64,000 nucleotides of DNA from Microbacterium sp. STN6 (GTDB lineage Bacteria > Actinomycetota > Actinomycetes > Actinomycetales > Microbacteriaceae). Below are positions 57,071-64,000 of the stretch, one piece after another. The translations under genes and the position numbers were made by a program. Where the stretch lies: positions 186,001 through 250,000 of the forward strand of contig NZ_JAPMIT010000004.1 of assembly GCF_026410545.1 (NCBI RefSeq), read 5' to 3'. The notes under the pieces are model-generated. The model did no database searches and was not told where the DNA came from. It saw nothing but the letters and a program-made list of their open reading frames with translations. Within the stretch, counting starts at the first letter, position 1. Each line of letters begins with the position of its first letter.

Positions 57071-57429
57071 TGGCGAAATATCGCCTCACTCATGCCGCCC
57101 AGGCCGATATCGTCGCGATCCTCGCATGGTCCCAGGAACAGTTCGGCATGGAAGCACGAAACCGCTACGAGGTACTGATCGCCACTGACATCCGCGACGC
57201 CGCGTCGCGCACCGACAACATCGGGCATACCCTGCGACCTGAATTGGGCGACGGCGTGTTCTCCTGGCATCTGGCGCAGAGCCGCACGCGCGCCCCCGGA
57301 AAGACCGTCCACCGACCGCGACACTTCCTCCTCTGTCGTCGCGACGGCGACGTGCTCGTCATCGGCCGACTGCTTCATGACGCGATGGAACTGCGACGAC
57401 ACGTCGATCCACAACACGCTTGGGACTAG
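57070..57429 (+). CDS. parE: ParE-type toxin
   Basis: 119 residues (GTG 57067 is an alternative start). RelE/ParE fold: YRLTHAAQADIVAILAWSQEQFG, then VLVIGRLLHDAMELRRHV at the C-terminus as in ParE gyrase inhibitors. Overlaps parD by one base. The pair is divergent from vapBC. Confidence 0.92.
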   Translation: MAKYRLTHAAQADIVAILAWSQEQFGMEARNRYEVLIATDIRDAASRTDNIGHTLRPELGDGVFSWHLAQSRTRAPGKTVHRPRHFLLCRRDGDVLVIGRLLHDAMELRRHVDPQHAWD

Positions 57430-57447
57430 CCGCCCGCGGGTCATGCC

Positions 57448-58140
57448 GTGAGAAGCGATCCCACCGGTGTCGCCGCGCGGCCCGGCTCCGGATGCCCTGC
57501 ATGCACCACCCTGCAGTACCGGTACCAGAGCGCGATGAACGGCGGATGGTCCGGCTGGTCCGGGTGGGGCGGCTCACAATCCATGTCGCGTGGCCTGAAC
57601 CAGGGATCCCTGTTCGAGGTCAACGCACAAACACGATGCACCAACGCGACCCACGTCGGCCCGTCACCGGCAGCCGCGCACGCCCAAGCGGTGCACGCGA
57701 TTACGACCGCACCCGGCACGCCATGGCTGAGCGTGCCAGCATCCGCCGTCGCCGGACCACGATTCACCATCTCGACCGGCCCATCCGGAGCGGTATGCCC
57801 GGCCGGGACATCAACCCACTACGACCTGTACAACACGTATTCGCAGGCGCCATCCGACGGGAACGTCGCACCAGGCGCCGCGTTCTACACCAGCGACTAC
57901 TGGCCGAACCCGACATCCGTCAACTACTACTCGCACGCCTACTGCTACACAAACTGGACCACCGGGCCATGGTTAGGCGTGAGAAGCGCCCACATCTCCG
58001 TCGTCGCGCCTCCGCCAGCGCTCGGGAAGCCTGGCGGACCGATCGCGTACAACGTCGGCACTGGCTCCGGATGTGTGTGGCCCGGCGGCTATGTTCCCCA
58101 GGTCGGCGTCGGGTTCCGAATCAACGCATATAACGATCCC
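57448..58140 (+). pseudogene. Remnant of a secreted, Cys- and aromatic-rich surface protein
   Basis: The frame reads QYRYQSAMNGGWSGWSGWGG, then Asn/Tyr/Trp/Gly-rich sequence with paired Cys in repeats (CPAGTSTHYDL, AYCYTNWTTGPWLGV, CVWPGGYVPQVGVGF). This resembles the C-terminal repeats of large exported proteins. There is no signal peptide, ribosome site or credible start. After about 58135 the frame loses this composition and becomes Arg/Gln/His-rich until 58413, as expected after a frameshift or deletion. Probably a 5'-truncated, frameshifted relic. Confidence 0.6.
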
Positions 58141-58174
58141 CGCGCAGGCCGGCAACTACTGGAACGGCGAGGCC

Positions 58175-58303
58175 ATGAAGACCGTGAACTACAACGACCT
58201 CGACAAGACACCGGATGCTGTCGCAAGCACCACGGCGTCGATGGCGGCCAACGCGACCCACCTCGCGCGCCTGCTCGCGAAGGAGCAGTACCCCGCGAGC
58301 TGA
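58175..58303 (+). CDS. Small ORF of uncertain status
   Basis: 42 residues from ATG 58175 (KTVNYNDLDKTPDAVAST, then HLARLLAKEQYPAS). GGCGAGG lies just upstream. It may be a real small gene, or the last exon-like fragment of the decayed neighbour in a shifted frame, since the frame is open upstream to about 58073. I do not recognise it. Confidence 0.3.
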   Translation: MKTVNYNDLDKTPDAVASTTASMAANATHLARLLAKEQYPAS

Positions 58304-58360
58304 GCTCGCCACTCGTGTCTCAGGACGCACGCCACGAAGTTCTGGGCGCTGTGCCGCCGG

Positions 58361-58366
58361 TAGAAT
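58361..58366 (+). promoter_or_regulatory. -10 box upstream of the AbiE-like pair
   Basis: TAGAAT 43 bp before ATG 58410; the -35 region is weak. Confidence 0.45.
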
Positions 58367-58409
58367 GGCGACATCAGATGCAAGCAGTGAGCAGGGGAGG
58401 GCGAGCCAG

Positions 58410-58721
58410 ATGAGCGATCGCGTGCTGTTCCAGGACGTCATCCCCTACGACGTGCCTTCGTCACTCGCCGAACTGCGCGGGCCGGCATCCGGATGGATGC
58501 TCTTGCCACACTCGATCTACTGGGGTCCAGAGCCCGCCATGAACCTCGATGCGGTTGATGACCGATCAATGGCGTATCAGGCGATCGTGCGAGAGGGAAC
58601 CGCTGCCCAACAAGCCGAGTTGCTGAACGCCGGCTTGCTATTAGGGTTGTGGCCGTCGTTACGTCTGCCGGCACGTTGCCGCGCGGCGTGGGAGTCCCGA
58701 TTTCCTGAATTGGCCGTCTGA
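58410..58721 (+). CDS. Small partner protein of an AbiEii-like nucleotidyltransferase
   Basis: 103 residues, with AGGGGAGG about 10 bp before the ATG. It has the LPHSIYWGP, MAYQAIVREGT and LWPSLRLPARCRAAWESRFPEL pattern that I associate with small proteins encoded just before AbiEii-type nucleotidyltransferase genes in actinobacteria. That association is from memory and was not checked by search. It may act as the antitoxin-like partner; the downstream enzyme gene is broken. Confidence 0.6.
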   Translation: MSDRVLFQDVIPYDVPSSLAELRGPASGWMLLPHSIYWGPEPAMNLDAVDDRSMAYQAIVREGTAAQQAELLNAGLLLGLWPSLRLPARCRAAWESRFPELAV

Positions 58722-58724
58722 CCA

Positions 58725-59140
58725 TTGGCTGATTCGACCAAGCACCAGCGGGACGTGACCCGGCTGTTGCTTTCCATTGTCGGCGACGCTGGGTTCGCCC
58801 TGGCCGGCTCGGGCGCGATCCGCGAGCATGGCGTGACGTCGAGGCCGACGGAAGACGTCGATCTGTTTACGTCACGTGTCGGTCTGGAGAGCTTCGCCCG
58901 AGCCATCGAGCGGGGAACGAAGGCATTGCAGGACGCCGGGTATCTGAGCTCGTCGCCGAGCGGGATGCAGGATTCGAGCGACCCATGTTCGCCGCGCAGC
59001 TGAATAGGGTGCGTGAGCTCACGGAACGTCAGGTGAGTCGGTACGGCGTGGATGCCGACCAGCTAACCGGCATCAAGGCGCGTCTGATCGAATGGTCGAC
59101 GCGGCTGCAGCGACCGGATGCTGGGGAGAGCTTCACGTAG
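58725..59140 (+). pseudogene. Broken AbiEii-like nucleotidyltransferase
   Basis: The first frame (TTG 58725) gives a nucleotidyltransferase N-terminus: LAGSGAIREHGVTSRPTEDVDLFTS, the G-S/G-x8-T-x-D-x-D signature of the family. It runs to about 58955, then out of frame to a stop at 59003. A second frame (about 58955-59140) continues as ELVAERDAGFERPMFAAQL, then LTERQVSRYGVDADQLTGIK to a natural stop. The two parts together are about 138 residues, well short of a normal enzyme, so an internal deletion with frameshift is likely. Confidence 0.7.
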
Positions 59141-59165
59141 CGTTCATTCAATCAAGGGGACCCCC

Positions 59166-62100
59166 GTGCATCACAATGCGGAACTCGTCGAAAAGCGCGT
59201 CGCCCGGTTCGTGCGCGAGCGGATCGAGCCTGCGCTGTACCGGCAGGCCCGGCCGCTCGAAGTGACGGCATGGGAGGTTCCCGACGAGCCGGTGCCGTTC
59301 GCCGAGGCCGTGCCCCAGCGGTTCGAGCCATTCGCCACAGGCACCGCCTGGGGCAAGCCGTGGGGCACGACCTGGTTCCACGTGACAGGGAGCGTGCCGG
59401 CCGAGTGGCGAGGTGAACGGCTGCGAGCCGAGGGGCTGCGTGCCGAGGTCATCGTCGACCTCGGCTTCTCGTCGGTGAAGGACGGCTTTCAGGCGGAGGG
59501 ACTCGTGTACACGCGAAACGGCCGCATCGTGAAGGCGGTCGAGCCCCTGAACAGGCACATTCGGCTTGAGGCGGTCGAGACGCTCGAGGCGCTCGAGGCG
59601 CTCGAAACGCTCGGCCCCAGCGGCGACGCGATCGACTTCTACATCGAGGCGGCCTCGAACCCCGACATGGGCAGCGATTGGGCATTCGCGCCCACACCCA
59701 TGGGCGACAAGGCGACCGCGGGCACCGCACCGATCTACGTGCTGCGTCGGATCGACCTCGCGCTGCGCGCTGAGACCGTGTGGCGGCTCGACGCGGATAT
59801 CCGAAGCCTGCGGGGCCTGCTCGGCGAGTTGCCCCGCGATTCGACGCGAGCCGCGCAGATCCTGCGCGCACTCGAGAGTGCGGTCGACGCGGTCGATCCC
59901 GACGACGTGGCGGGCACGGCGGTGACGGCACGGGCGGCGCTCGCGGGAGTGCTGGCCGCGCCCGCGGCATCCGGCGCCCATCGCATCACCGCAGTGGGGC
60001 ACGCCCACATCGACTCGGCGTGGCTGTGGCCGACGCGCGAGACCATTCGCAAGTGCGCCCGCACCTTCTCGAACGTGCTCGACCTCATGGACGAGCACGA
60101 CGACTTCGTCTTCGCGTGCTCCTCTGCCCAGCAGTATGCGTGGGTCGAGCAGGCGTACCCCGAGCTCTTCGAACGCATTCGCCAGCGCGTGGCCGAGGGG
60201 CGCTTCATCCCGGTGGGCGGCATGTGGGTCGAATCCGACACCAACATGCCGGGCGGCGAGGCGCTCGCGCGCCAGTTCGTCATGGGCTCCGGCTACTTTC
60301 TGCGCACCTTCGGCGTCGCTTCGAGCACCGGCTGGCTGCCGGACTCGTTCGGCTACTCGGGCGCCCTGCCGCAGATCATGGCCGCCGCCGGCATCACCGA
60401 GTTCCTCACTCAGAAGATCTCGTGGAACGAGACCAACGCCTTCCCGCACCACACCTTCGAGTGGGAGGGCATCGACGGCACCCGCATCTTCACGCACTTC
60501 CCGCCGGTCGACAGGTACAACTCCGACCTCTCGGCTGCCGATCTCGCCCACGCCGAACGCACCTTCGCCGACAAGGGCGCCGCGAACTCGTCGCTCGTGC
60601 CGTTCGGCTACGGCGACGGGGGCGGCGGGCCGACGCGAGAGATGCTCGCGGCCGCCGCCCGCACCGCGTCGCTCGAGGGCTCGCCTGCCGTGCGCATCCA
60701 GACCCCGAAGCGCTTCTTCGACGAGGCGCGAGCCGAGTACCGCAACCCGCCCGTGTGGTCGGGCGAGCTCTACCTCGAATTCCACCGCGGTACATACACC
60801 TCGCAGGCGCGCACCAAACGCGGCAACCGCGACAGCGAGCGGATGCTGCGCGAAGCCGAACTGTGGGCGACGACCGCGGCCGTGCGGCTCGGCGCCCCCT
60901 ACCCGTACGACGAGCTCGAGGAGGCGTGGCGGCAGGTGCTGCTCGGGCAGTTCCACGACATCCTGCCCGGCACCGCGATCGCCTGGGTGTATCGCGACGC
61001 CGAGGCTGCCTACGCGCGCGTGGCCGAGCAGCTCGAGCGCGTCATCGCGCGGGCGATCGGCGCGCTCGCCGAGGGCTCGAGCCCAGAGGCAGCGGATGCC
61101 GGTGGCGGCGACCCTGCGGCCACCGGCGACGCGCCCCGCAGCGCCCGGTACAACGCCTCGCCGTTCGAGGTGGACGGGGTGCCACCGCTGGGCGCGGGCG
61201 CGGCCGAGCGTGGCGGCGCCGCCGTACGGCTCGAGCGTGCGGGGGATGGGCTCGTGATGGCGAACGACCGCGTGCGGGTCGAGTTGGACGGGTCGGGGCG
61301 CATCCGCTCTGCCGTTGATCTGGCGAGCGGTCGCGAGGCGATCGCGCCGGGCGAGGCGGCCGCCGAGCTGCAGGTGTTCCGCGATACGCCGACCCAGTGG
61401 GACGCGTGGGACATCGACGAGCACTATCGCCGGCACGGCCAGGCGCTCGGCGAGCCGGCGGCGCTCGAGGTGGTCGCAGAGGGGCCGGAGCGGGTGGCCG
61501 TTCGCGTCGACCGCGAGTTCGGGGCGTCGCGCATCAGCCAGGAGTTCGCGCTCGAGGCCGGCCACGCGGCGCTTCAGATCACCACACGCGTCGACTGGCA
61601 CGAGCGGCAGAAGCTGCTGAAGCTCGCGTTCCCCCTCGACGTGCACGCCGATTCCGCCACCTCAGAGGTGCAGTTCGGTCACGTGCGGCGGCCCATCCAC
61701 CAGAACACGTCGTGGGATGCCGCCCGCTTCGAAACCGTCGCGCACCGCTGGGTGCACGTGGGCGAGCCCGGCTTCGGCGTGGCCCTCGCCAACGACGCAA
61801 CGTACGGCCACGACATCACACGGCACCCGCGCGCAGGCGGCGGCACCATGGTTCTCGTGCGCCAATCGCTCGTGCGGGCGCCGCTCTACCCCGACCCCGA
61901 GGCCGATCAGGGCGAGCACGTGTTCCGCTCGTCGCTCGTTGCGGGTGCCGAGATAGCGGATGCGGTGCGCGAGGGTTACCGCCTGAATCTGCCGTTGCGC
62001 AGCGGCGGGGGCAGCGTCGATCCGCTCGTTCGCGTTCAGGGCGACGGCGTGCTCGTCGAGGCGGTGAAGCTCGCCGAGGACCGCTCGGGCGACATCATCG

Positions 62101-62300
62101 TGCGGCTTTACGAGGCCTACGGCAGGCGCACCGCGGCGACGGTGACGATCGACGCGGCGGCGGGTGGCGACATCGTCGAGACCGACCTGCTCGAGCGAGA
62201 GCTATCCCAGCCGCCGGCGCTCACTGCCGTCGACGGTGCGACGGCATCGCTCGCGCTGCGGCCGTTCCAGCTCGTGACGCTGCGCGCGCGAGTCGGGTGA
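59166..62300 (+). CDS. Alpha-mannosidase, glycoside hydrolase family 38
   Basis: 1044 residues from GTG 59166 (AAGGGGA 5 bp upstream). Retaining alpha-mannosidase; no signal peptide, so cytoplasmic. Zinc and active-site residues: His281 and Asp283 in GHAHIDSAWLW, nucleophile Asp393 in PDSFGYSGALPQIM, and the HFPP and GDGGGGPT motifs. The C-terminal half (about 650-1044) is the usual beta-sandwich region. Residues near 135-145 carry a short ETLEALEALETL repeat. It probably processes manno-oligosaccharides from outside or from recycled glycans. No transporter lies beside it in the window. Confidence 0.93.
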   Translation: MHHNAELVEKRVARFVRERIEPALYRQARPLEVTAWEVPDEPVPFAEAVPQRFEPFATGTAWGKPWGTTWFHVTGSVPAEWRGERLRAEGLRAEVIVDLGFSSVKDGFQAEGLVYTRNGRIVKAVEPLNRHIRLEAVETLEALEALETLGPSGDAIDFYIEAASNPDMGSDWAFAPTPMGDKATAGTAPIYVLRRIDLALRAETVWRLDADIRSLRGLLGELPRDSTRAAQILRALESAVDAVDPDDVAGTAVTARAALAGVLAAPAASGAHRITAVGHAHIDSAWLWPTRETIRKCARTFSNVLDLMDEHDDFVFACSSAQQYAWVEQAYPELFERIRQRVAEGRFIPVGGMWVESDTNMPGGEALARQFVMGSGYFLRTFGVASSTGWLPDSFGYSGALPQIMAAAGITEFLTQKISWNETNAFPHHTFEWEGIDGTRIFTHFPPVDRYNSDLSAADLAHAERTFADKGAANSSLVPFGYGDGGGGPTREMLAAAARTASLEGSPAVRIQTPKRFFDEARAEYRNPPVWSGELYLEFHRGTYTSQARTKRGNRDSERMLREAELWATTAAVRLGAPYPYDELEEAWRQVLLGQFHDILPGTAIAWVYRDAEAAYARVAEQLERVIARAIGALAEGSSPEAADAGGGDPAATGDAPRSARYNASPFEVDGVPPLGAGAAERGGAAVRLERAGDGLVMANDRVRVELDGSGRIRSAVDLASGREAIAPGEAAAELQVFRDTPTQWDAWDIDEHYRRHGQALGEPAALEVVAEGPERVAVRVDREFGASRISQEFALEAGHAALQITTRVDWHERQKLLKLAFPLDVHADSATSEVQFGHVRRPIHQNTSWDAARFETVAHRWVHVGEPGFGVALANDATYGHDITRHPRAGGGTMVLVRQSLVRAPLYPDPEADQGEHVFRSSLVAGAEIADAVREGYRLNLPLRSGGGSVDPLVRVQGDGVLVEAVKLAEDRSGDIIVRLYEAYGRRTAATVTIDAAAGGDIVETDLLERELSQPPALTAVDGATASLALRPFQLVTLRARVG

Positions 62301-62378
62301 GGGCGCGGCGGGGCGCATCCGCTCGTCGTGTCGGAAGCCGGCATGCACAGCGGCTTTCCCGCGCGGGCAGGCGGCCGA

Positions 62379-62384
62379 TAGTCT
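62379..62384 (+). promoter_or_regulatory. -10 box of a probable leaderless gene
   Basis: TAGTCT lies 6 bp before ATG 62391 with no ribosome site between. Confidence 0.45.
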
Positions 62385-62390
62385 CTGTGC

Positions 62391-62783
62391 ATGAGCTCCG
62401 TTCCCCCGCCCGAGACCCCGCAGCCCTCCACGCAGGCCCAGCCGTACGGGCAGCAGCAGCCGTATGGACAGGCCCAGCCATACGGTCAGGCGCCGTACGG
62501 CTACGCCCCGCCTCGCCCCACCAACGTGCTCTCGATCATCACCCTCGTGCTCTCGCTCGTCGGCGTCAGCATCGGCGCCGTGATCACGGGCCACATCTCG
62601 CTCTCGCAGATCCGCAAGACCGCCGAGCAGGGCCACGGCATGGCGGTGGCCGGCCTCATCATCGGCTACGTGGGCTGCGCCTTCTGGCTCATCGCCATCG
62701 CCGTATGGATCATCGCCCTGTTCATTCCCCTGTTCCTGCTCGGAACCACAGGCGGTCTCGAGCACAGCTACGTGAATTCCTGA
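62391..62783 (+). CDS. DUF4190 membrane protein with PYGQ-rich N-terminus
   Basis: 130 residues. A Pro/Gln/Tyr-rich cytoplasmic N-terminus (PYGQ units, residues 15-40) is followed by two membrane helices (about 48-70 and 85-115) joined by GHISLSQIRKTAEQGHGMAVAG, the DUF4190 signature. Function unknown. Paralogous in plan to the next gene. Confidence 0.85.
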   Translation: MSSVPPPETPQPSTQAQPYGQQQPYGQAQPYGQAPYGYAPPRPTNVLSIITLVLSLVGVSIGAVITGHISLSQIRKTAEQGHGMAVAGLIIGYVGCAFWLIAIAVWIIALFIPLFLLGTTGGLEHSYVNS

Positions 62784-62839
62784 GCGGATGCCGCGGCGCA
62801 CCGCCGTCGTCGGCTGACCGCCATGGGGAGTCCTCTCCA

Positions 62840-62868
62840 TTGACGCCCCTCGGGGGCCGTGTCACTAT
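62840..62868 (+). promoter_or_regulatory. Promoter of the second DUF4190 gene
   Basis: TTGACG (62840-62845), a 17-bp spacer and CACTAT (62863-62868), giving a leader of about 75 nt with GAGGAG 8 bp before ATG 62950. Confidence 0.6.
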
Positions 62869-62949
62869 GGGCGCGAAGGCAACAGTGTTCATGCCGGAAC
62901 GATCATGCGTTCGTGCACGAGCACTCACACACCGAGAGGAGATTGGTCG

Positions 62950-63465
62950 ATGACCGATCCGAACGTCCCCAACGAGGAGCAGCCGGGCGGCCCCGGCCAG
63001 GGCGGGCCGGTTCCGCCCACGCCACCGCAGGCTCCGGTCGCCCCGCCGCAGGCTCCGGCCGCGCCGCCCGTGGGAACGCCGTACGGCCAGCCGGCCGCTC
63101 CCGGTGCCGACCAGCAGCCGTATGGCCAGCCGTACGGCGGCGCGCCTCAGAACCCGTACGCCCAGGCGCCCGCGCCCCGCAAGGCGCCCGTGCTGAGCAT
63201 CATCTCGCTCCTCGCCGGTATTGTCGGGCTGCTCGGCTTCTGGGTCGTGTTCATCCCGTTCGTCGGCTCGATCATGCAGCTGTTCATCCCTGCCGCCGCC
63301 GTCGTGCTCGGCTTCCTGGGCAAGAAGAAGGAGCCCACGGCAAAGGGCATGTGGCTCACGGGCATCATTCTGGGCTTCGTCGGCCTCGTGATCGCGGTGC
63401 TTGGGTTCGTGTTCTGGGTCATCATTGCCGCCTCGGGCGCGTTGAACAACTCGTACACGTACTGA
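62950..63465 (+). CDS. DUF4190-like membrane protein with Pro-rich N-terminus
   Basis: 171 residues from ATG 62950 (GAGGAG upstream). A 75-residue Pro/Ala/Gln/Gly-rich region with PYGQP units is followed by about three membrane helices (81-100, 104-122 and 137-163) around GKKKEPTAKGMWLTGIILG. Same plan as the upstream paralogue. Function unknown. Confidence 0.8.
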   Translation: MTDPNVPNEEQPGGPGQGGPVPPTPPQAPVAPPQAPAAPPVGTPYGQPAAPGADQQPYGQPYGGAPQNPYAQAPAPRKAPVLSIISLLAGIVGLLGFWVVFIPFVGSIMQLFIPAAAVVLGFLGKKKEPTAKGMWLTGIILGFVGLVIAVLGFVFWVIIAASGALNNSYTY

Positions 63466-63479
63466 TCCCTCAGCACAGC

Positions 63480-63519
63480 AAGGGCCGGGTGGGGCGCGAA
63501 ACGCACCCTCCCGGCCCTT
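63480..63519. terminator. Intrinsic terminator after the DUF4190 gene
   Basis: AAGGGCCGGG (63480-63489) pairs with CCCGGCCCTT (63510-63519) around a GC-rich inner stem. It lies between convergent genes and can serve both. Confidence 0.85.
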
Positions 63520-63558
63520 CGTGTCGTGTCGGCCGAGGCGTTCGACGAGTGAGTCCTG

Positions 63559-64000
63559 TCAGCCGAGGCGTTCGACGAGCAGCGCCGTGTGCCGGCCGGC
63601 GACCCGGGTGAGCACGACGGTCGCGCTCTGCGAGCCGGTCAGCGCCAGCCGCTTGCGCAACGCGGCCGGGTCGACGTCGACGCCGCGCTTCTTGATCTCC
63701 AGCGTGCCGATGTCGCGCGTGCGCAGGGCCCGGGCGAGCTCCTTCGTGGCGAACGGCAGCTCCTCGAGCACACGGAAACCGGTGGCGAACGGGGTGAGGG
63801 CGGCGGCATCCGTCGTCAGCCAGGCAATGCCCTCGCTGATCATGCGGCCGCCGAGACTGCGGGCGAGGTCGCCGATGAGTCTCGCGCGGATCACGGCGCC
63901 ATTCGGTTCGTAGAGGTACTCGCCGAGGGCGCCGACGGGCTCGTCGTCGCTGTCGGCGGCGGCGGTCAGCTCGGCCGTGCCGTCTGCGCTGATCACCAGG
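63559..64000 (-). CDS. THUMP-like class I SAM-dependent methyltransferase, C-terminal part
   Basis: About 147 residues to the window edge, open at the 5' end. YLYEPNGAVIRARLIGDLA, DIGTLEIKKRGVDVDP and LRKRLALTG match the C-terminal THUMP-like domain of a conserved actinobacterial methyltransferase. The catalytic Rossmann domain lies outside the window. Function in RNA modification is inferred from the domain only. Confidence 0.75.
   Translation of the reverse strand, partial: LVISADGTAELTAAADSDDEPVGALGEYLYEPNGAVIRARLIGDLARSLGGRMISEGIAWLTTDAAALTPFATGFRVLEELPFATKELARALRTRDIGTLEIKKRGVDVDPAALRKRLALTGSQSATVVLTRVAGRHTALLVERLG

Noticed and set aside
57448-58413. A single intact 321-residue gene
   Set aside because: The last 90 residues change abruptly to Arg/Gln/His-rich shadow sequence, the start has no ribosome site and the N-terminus lacks an export signal expected for such a protein.
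59148-61646. 832-residue open frame on the minus strand
   Set aside because: Antisense to the GH38 mannosidase, whose motifs are all in the plus-strand frame.

Overview
The window is 64 kb of GC-rich DNA from an actinobacterium, most probably a member of the Microbacteriaceae (Micrococcales). The signs are an FHA-type type VII secretion ATPase with a WXG100 protein, a Gram-positive style mtl PTS locus, a LAXTG wall-anchored protein, many leaderless or ATGA-coupled genes, heavy use of the words GCGGATGC/GCATCC, and short palindromic repeats in gene gaps. No rRNA, tRNA, CRISPR array or complete insertion sequence was seen.

Layout. 1-10125: a type VII secretion-like locus, with two small membrane proteins, a large FHA-FtsK/SpoIIIE ATPase, a WXG100 protein, a second small helical protein, a candidate secreted effector, two paralogous unknown proteins and a polytopic membrane protein. 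10432-14825: the str operon (rpsL, rpsG, fusA, tuf). 15215-17806: a large DUF11 surface protein lying between tuf and the S10 operon. 18390-28288: S10 and spc clusters from rpsJ to rplO, without rpsN. 28406-31165: secY, adk, map. 31274-38884: a mannitol PTS locus that carries its own HPr and Enzyme I and a divergent MtlR-type regulator. 39072-42440: infA, rpmJ, rpsM, rpsK, rpoA, rplQ (alpha operon, without rpsD). 42765-44861 (minus): an OatA-like acyltransferase. 44932-48545: truA, rplM, rpsI, glmM. 48724-56054: coaA (minus), glmS, acpS, alr, tsaE, tsaB, rimI, tsaD. 56076-59140: a small accessory island with vapBC and parDE toxin-antitoxin pairs, a decayed surface-protein remnant and a broken AbiEii-like nucleotidyltransferase with its small partner. 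59166-63465: a GH38 alpha-mannosidase and two DUF4190 proteins. 63559-64000 (minus): the C-terminal end of a THUMP-like methyltransferase.

Functionally, most of the window is core growth machinery: translation, Sec export, initiator methionine removal, UDP-GlcNAc and D-alanine supply, CoA and ACP activation, and t6A tRNA modification. Niche functions (T7SS, surface protein, mannitol uptake, toxin-antitoxin pairs, mannosidase) sit in the joints between these operons. Two repeat families (a GGTTGAGGAG...CTCCTCAACC type and a GGTCGAGTAG...GAGACC type) mark many of the joints, including the two places where rpsN and rpsD would be expected in other actinobacteria.
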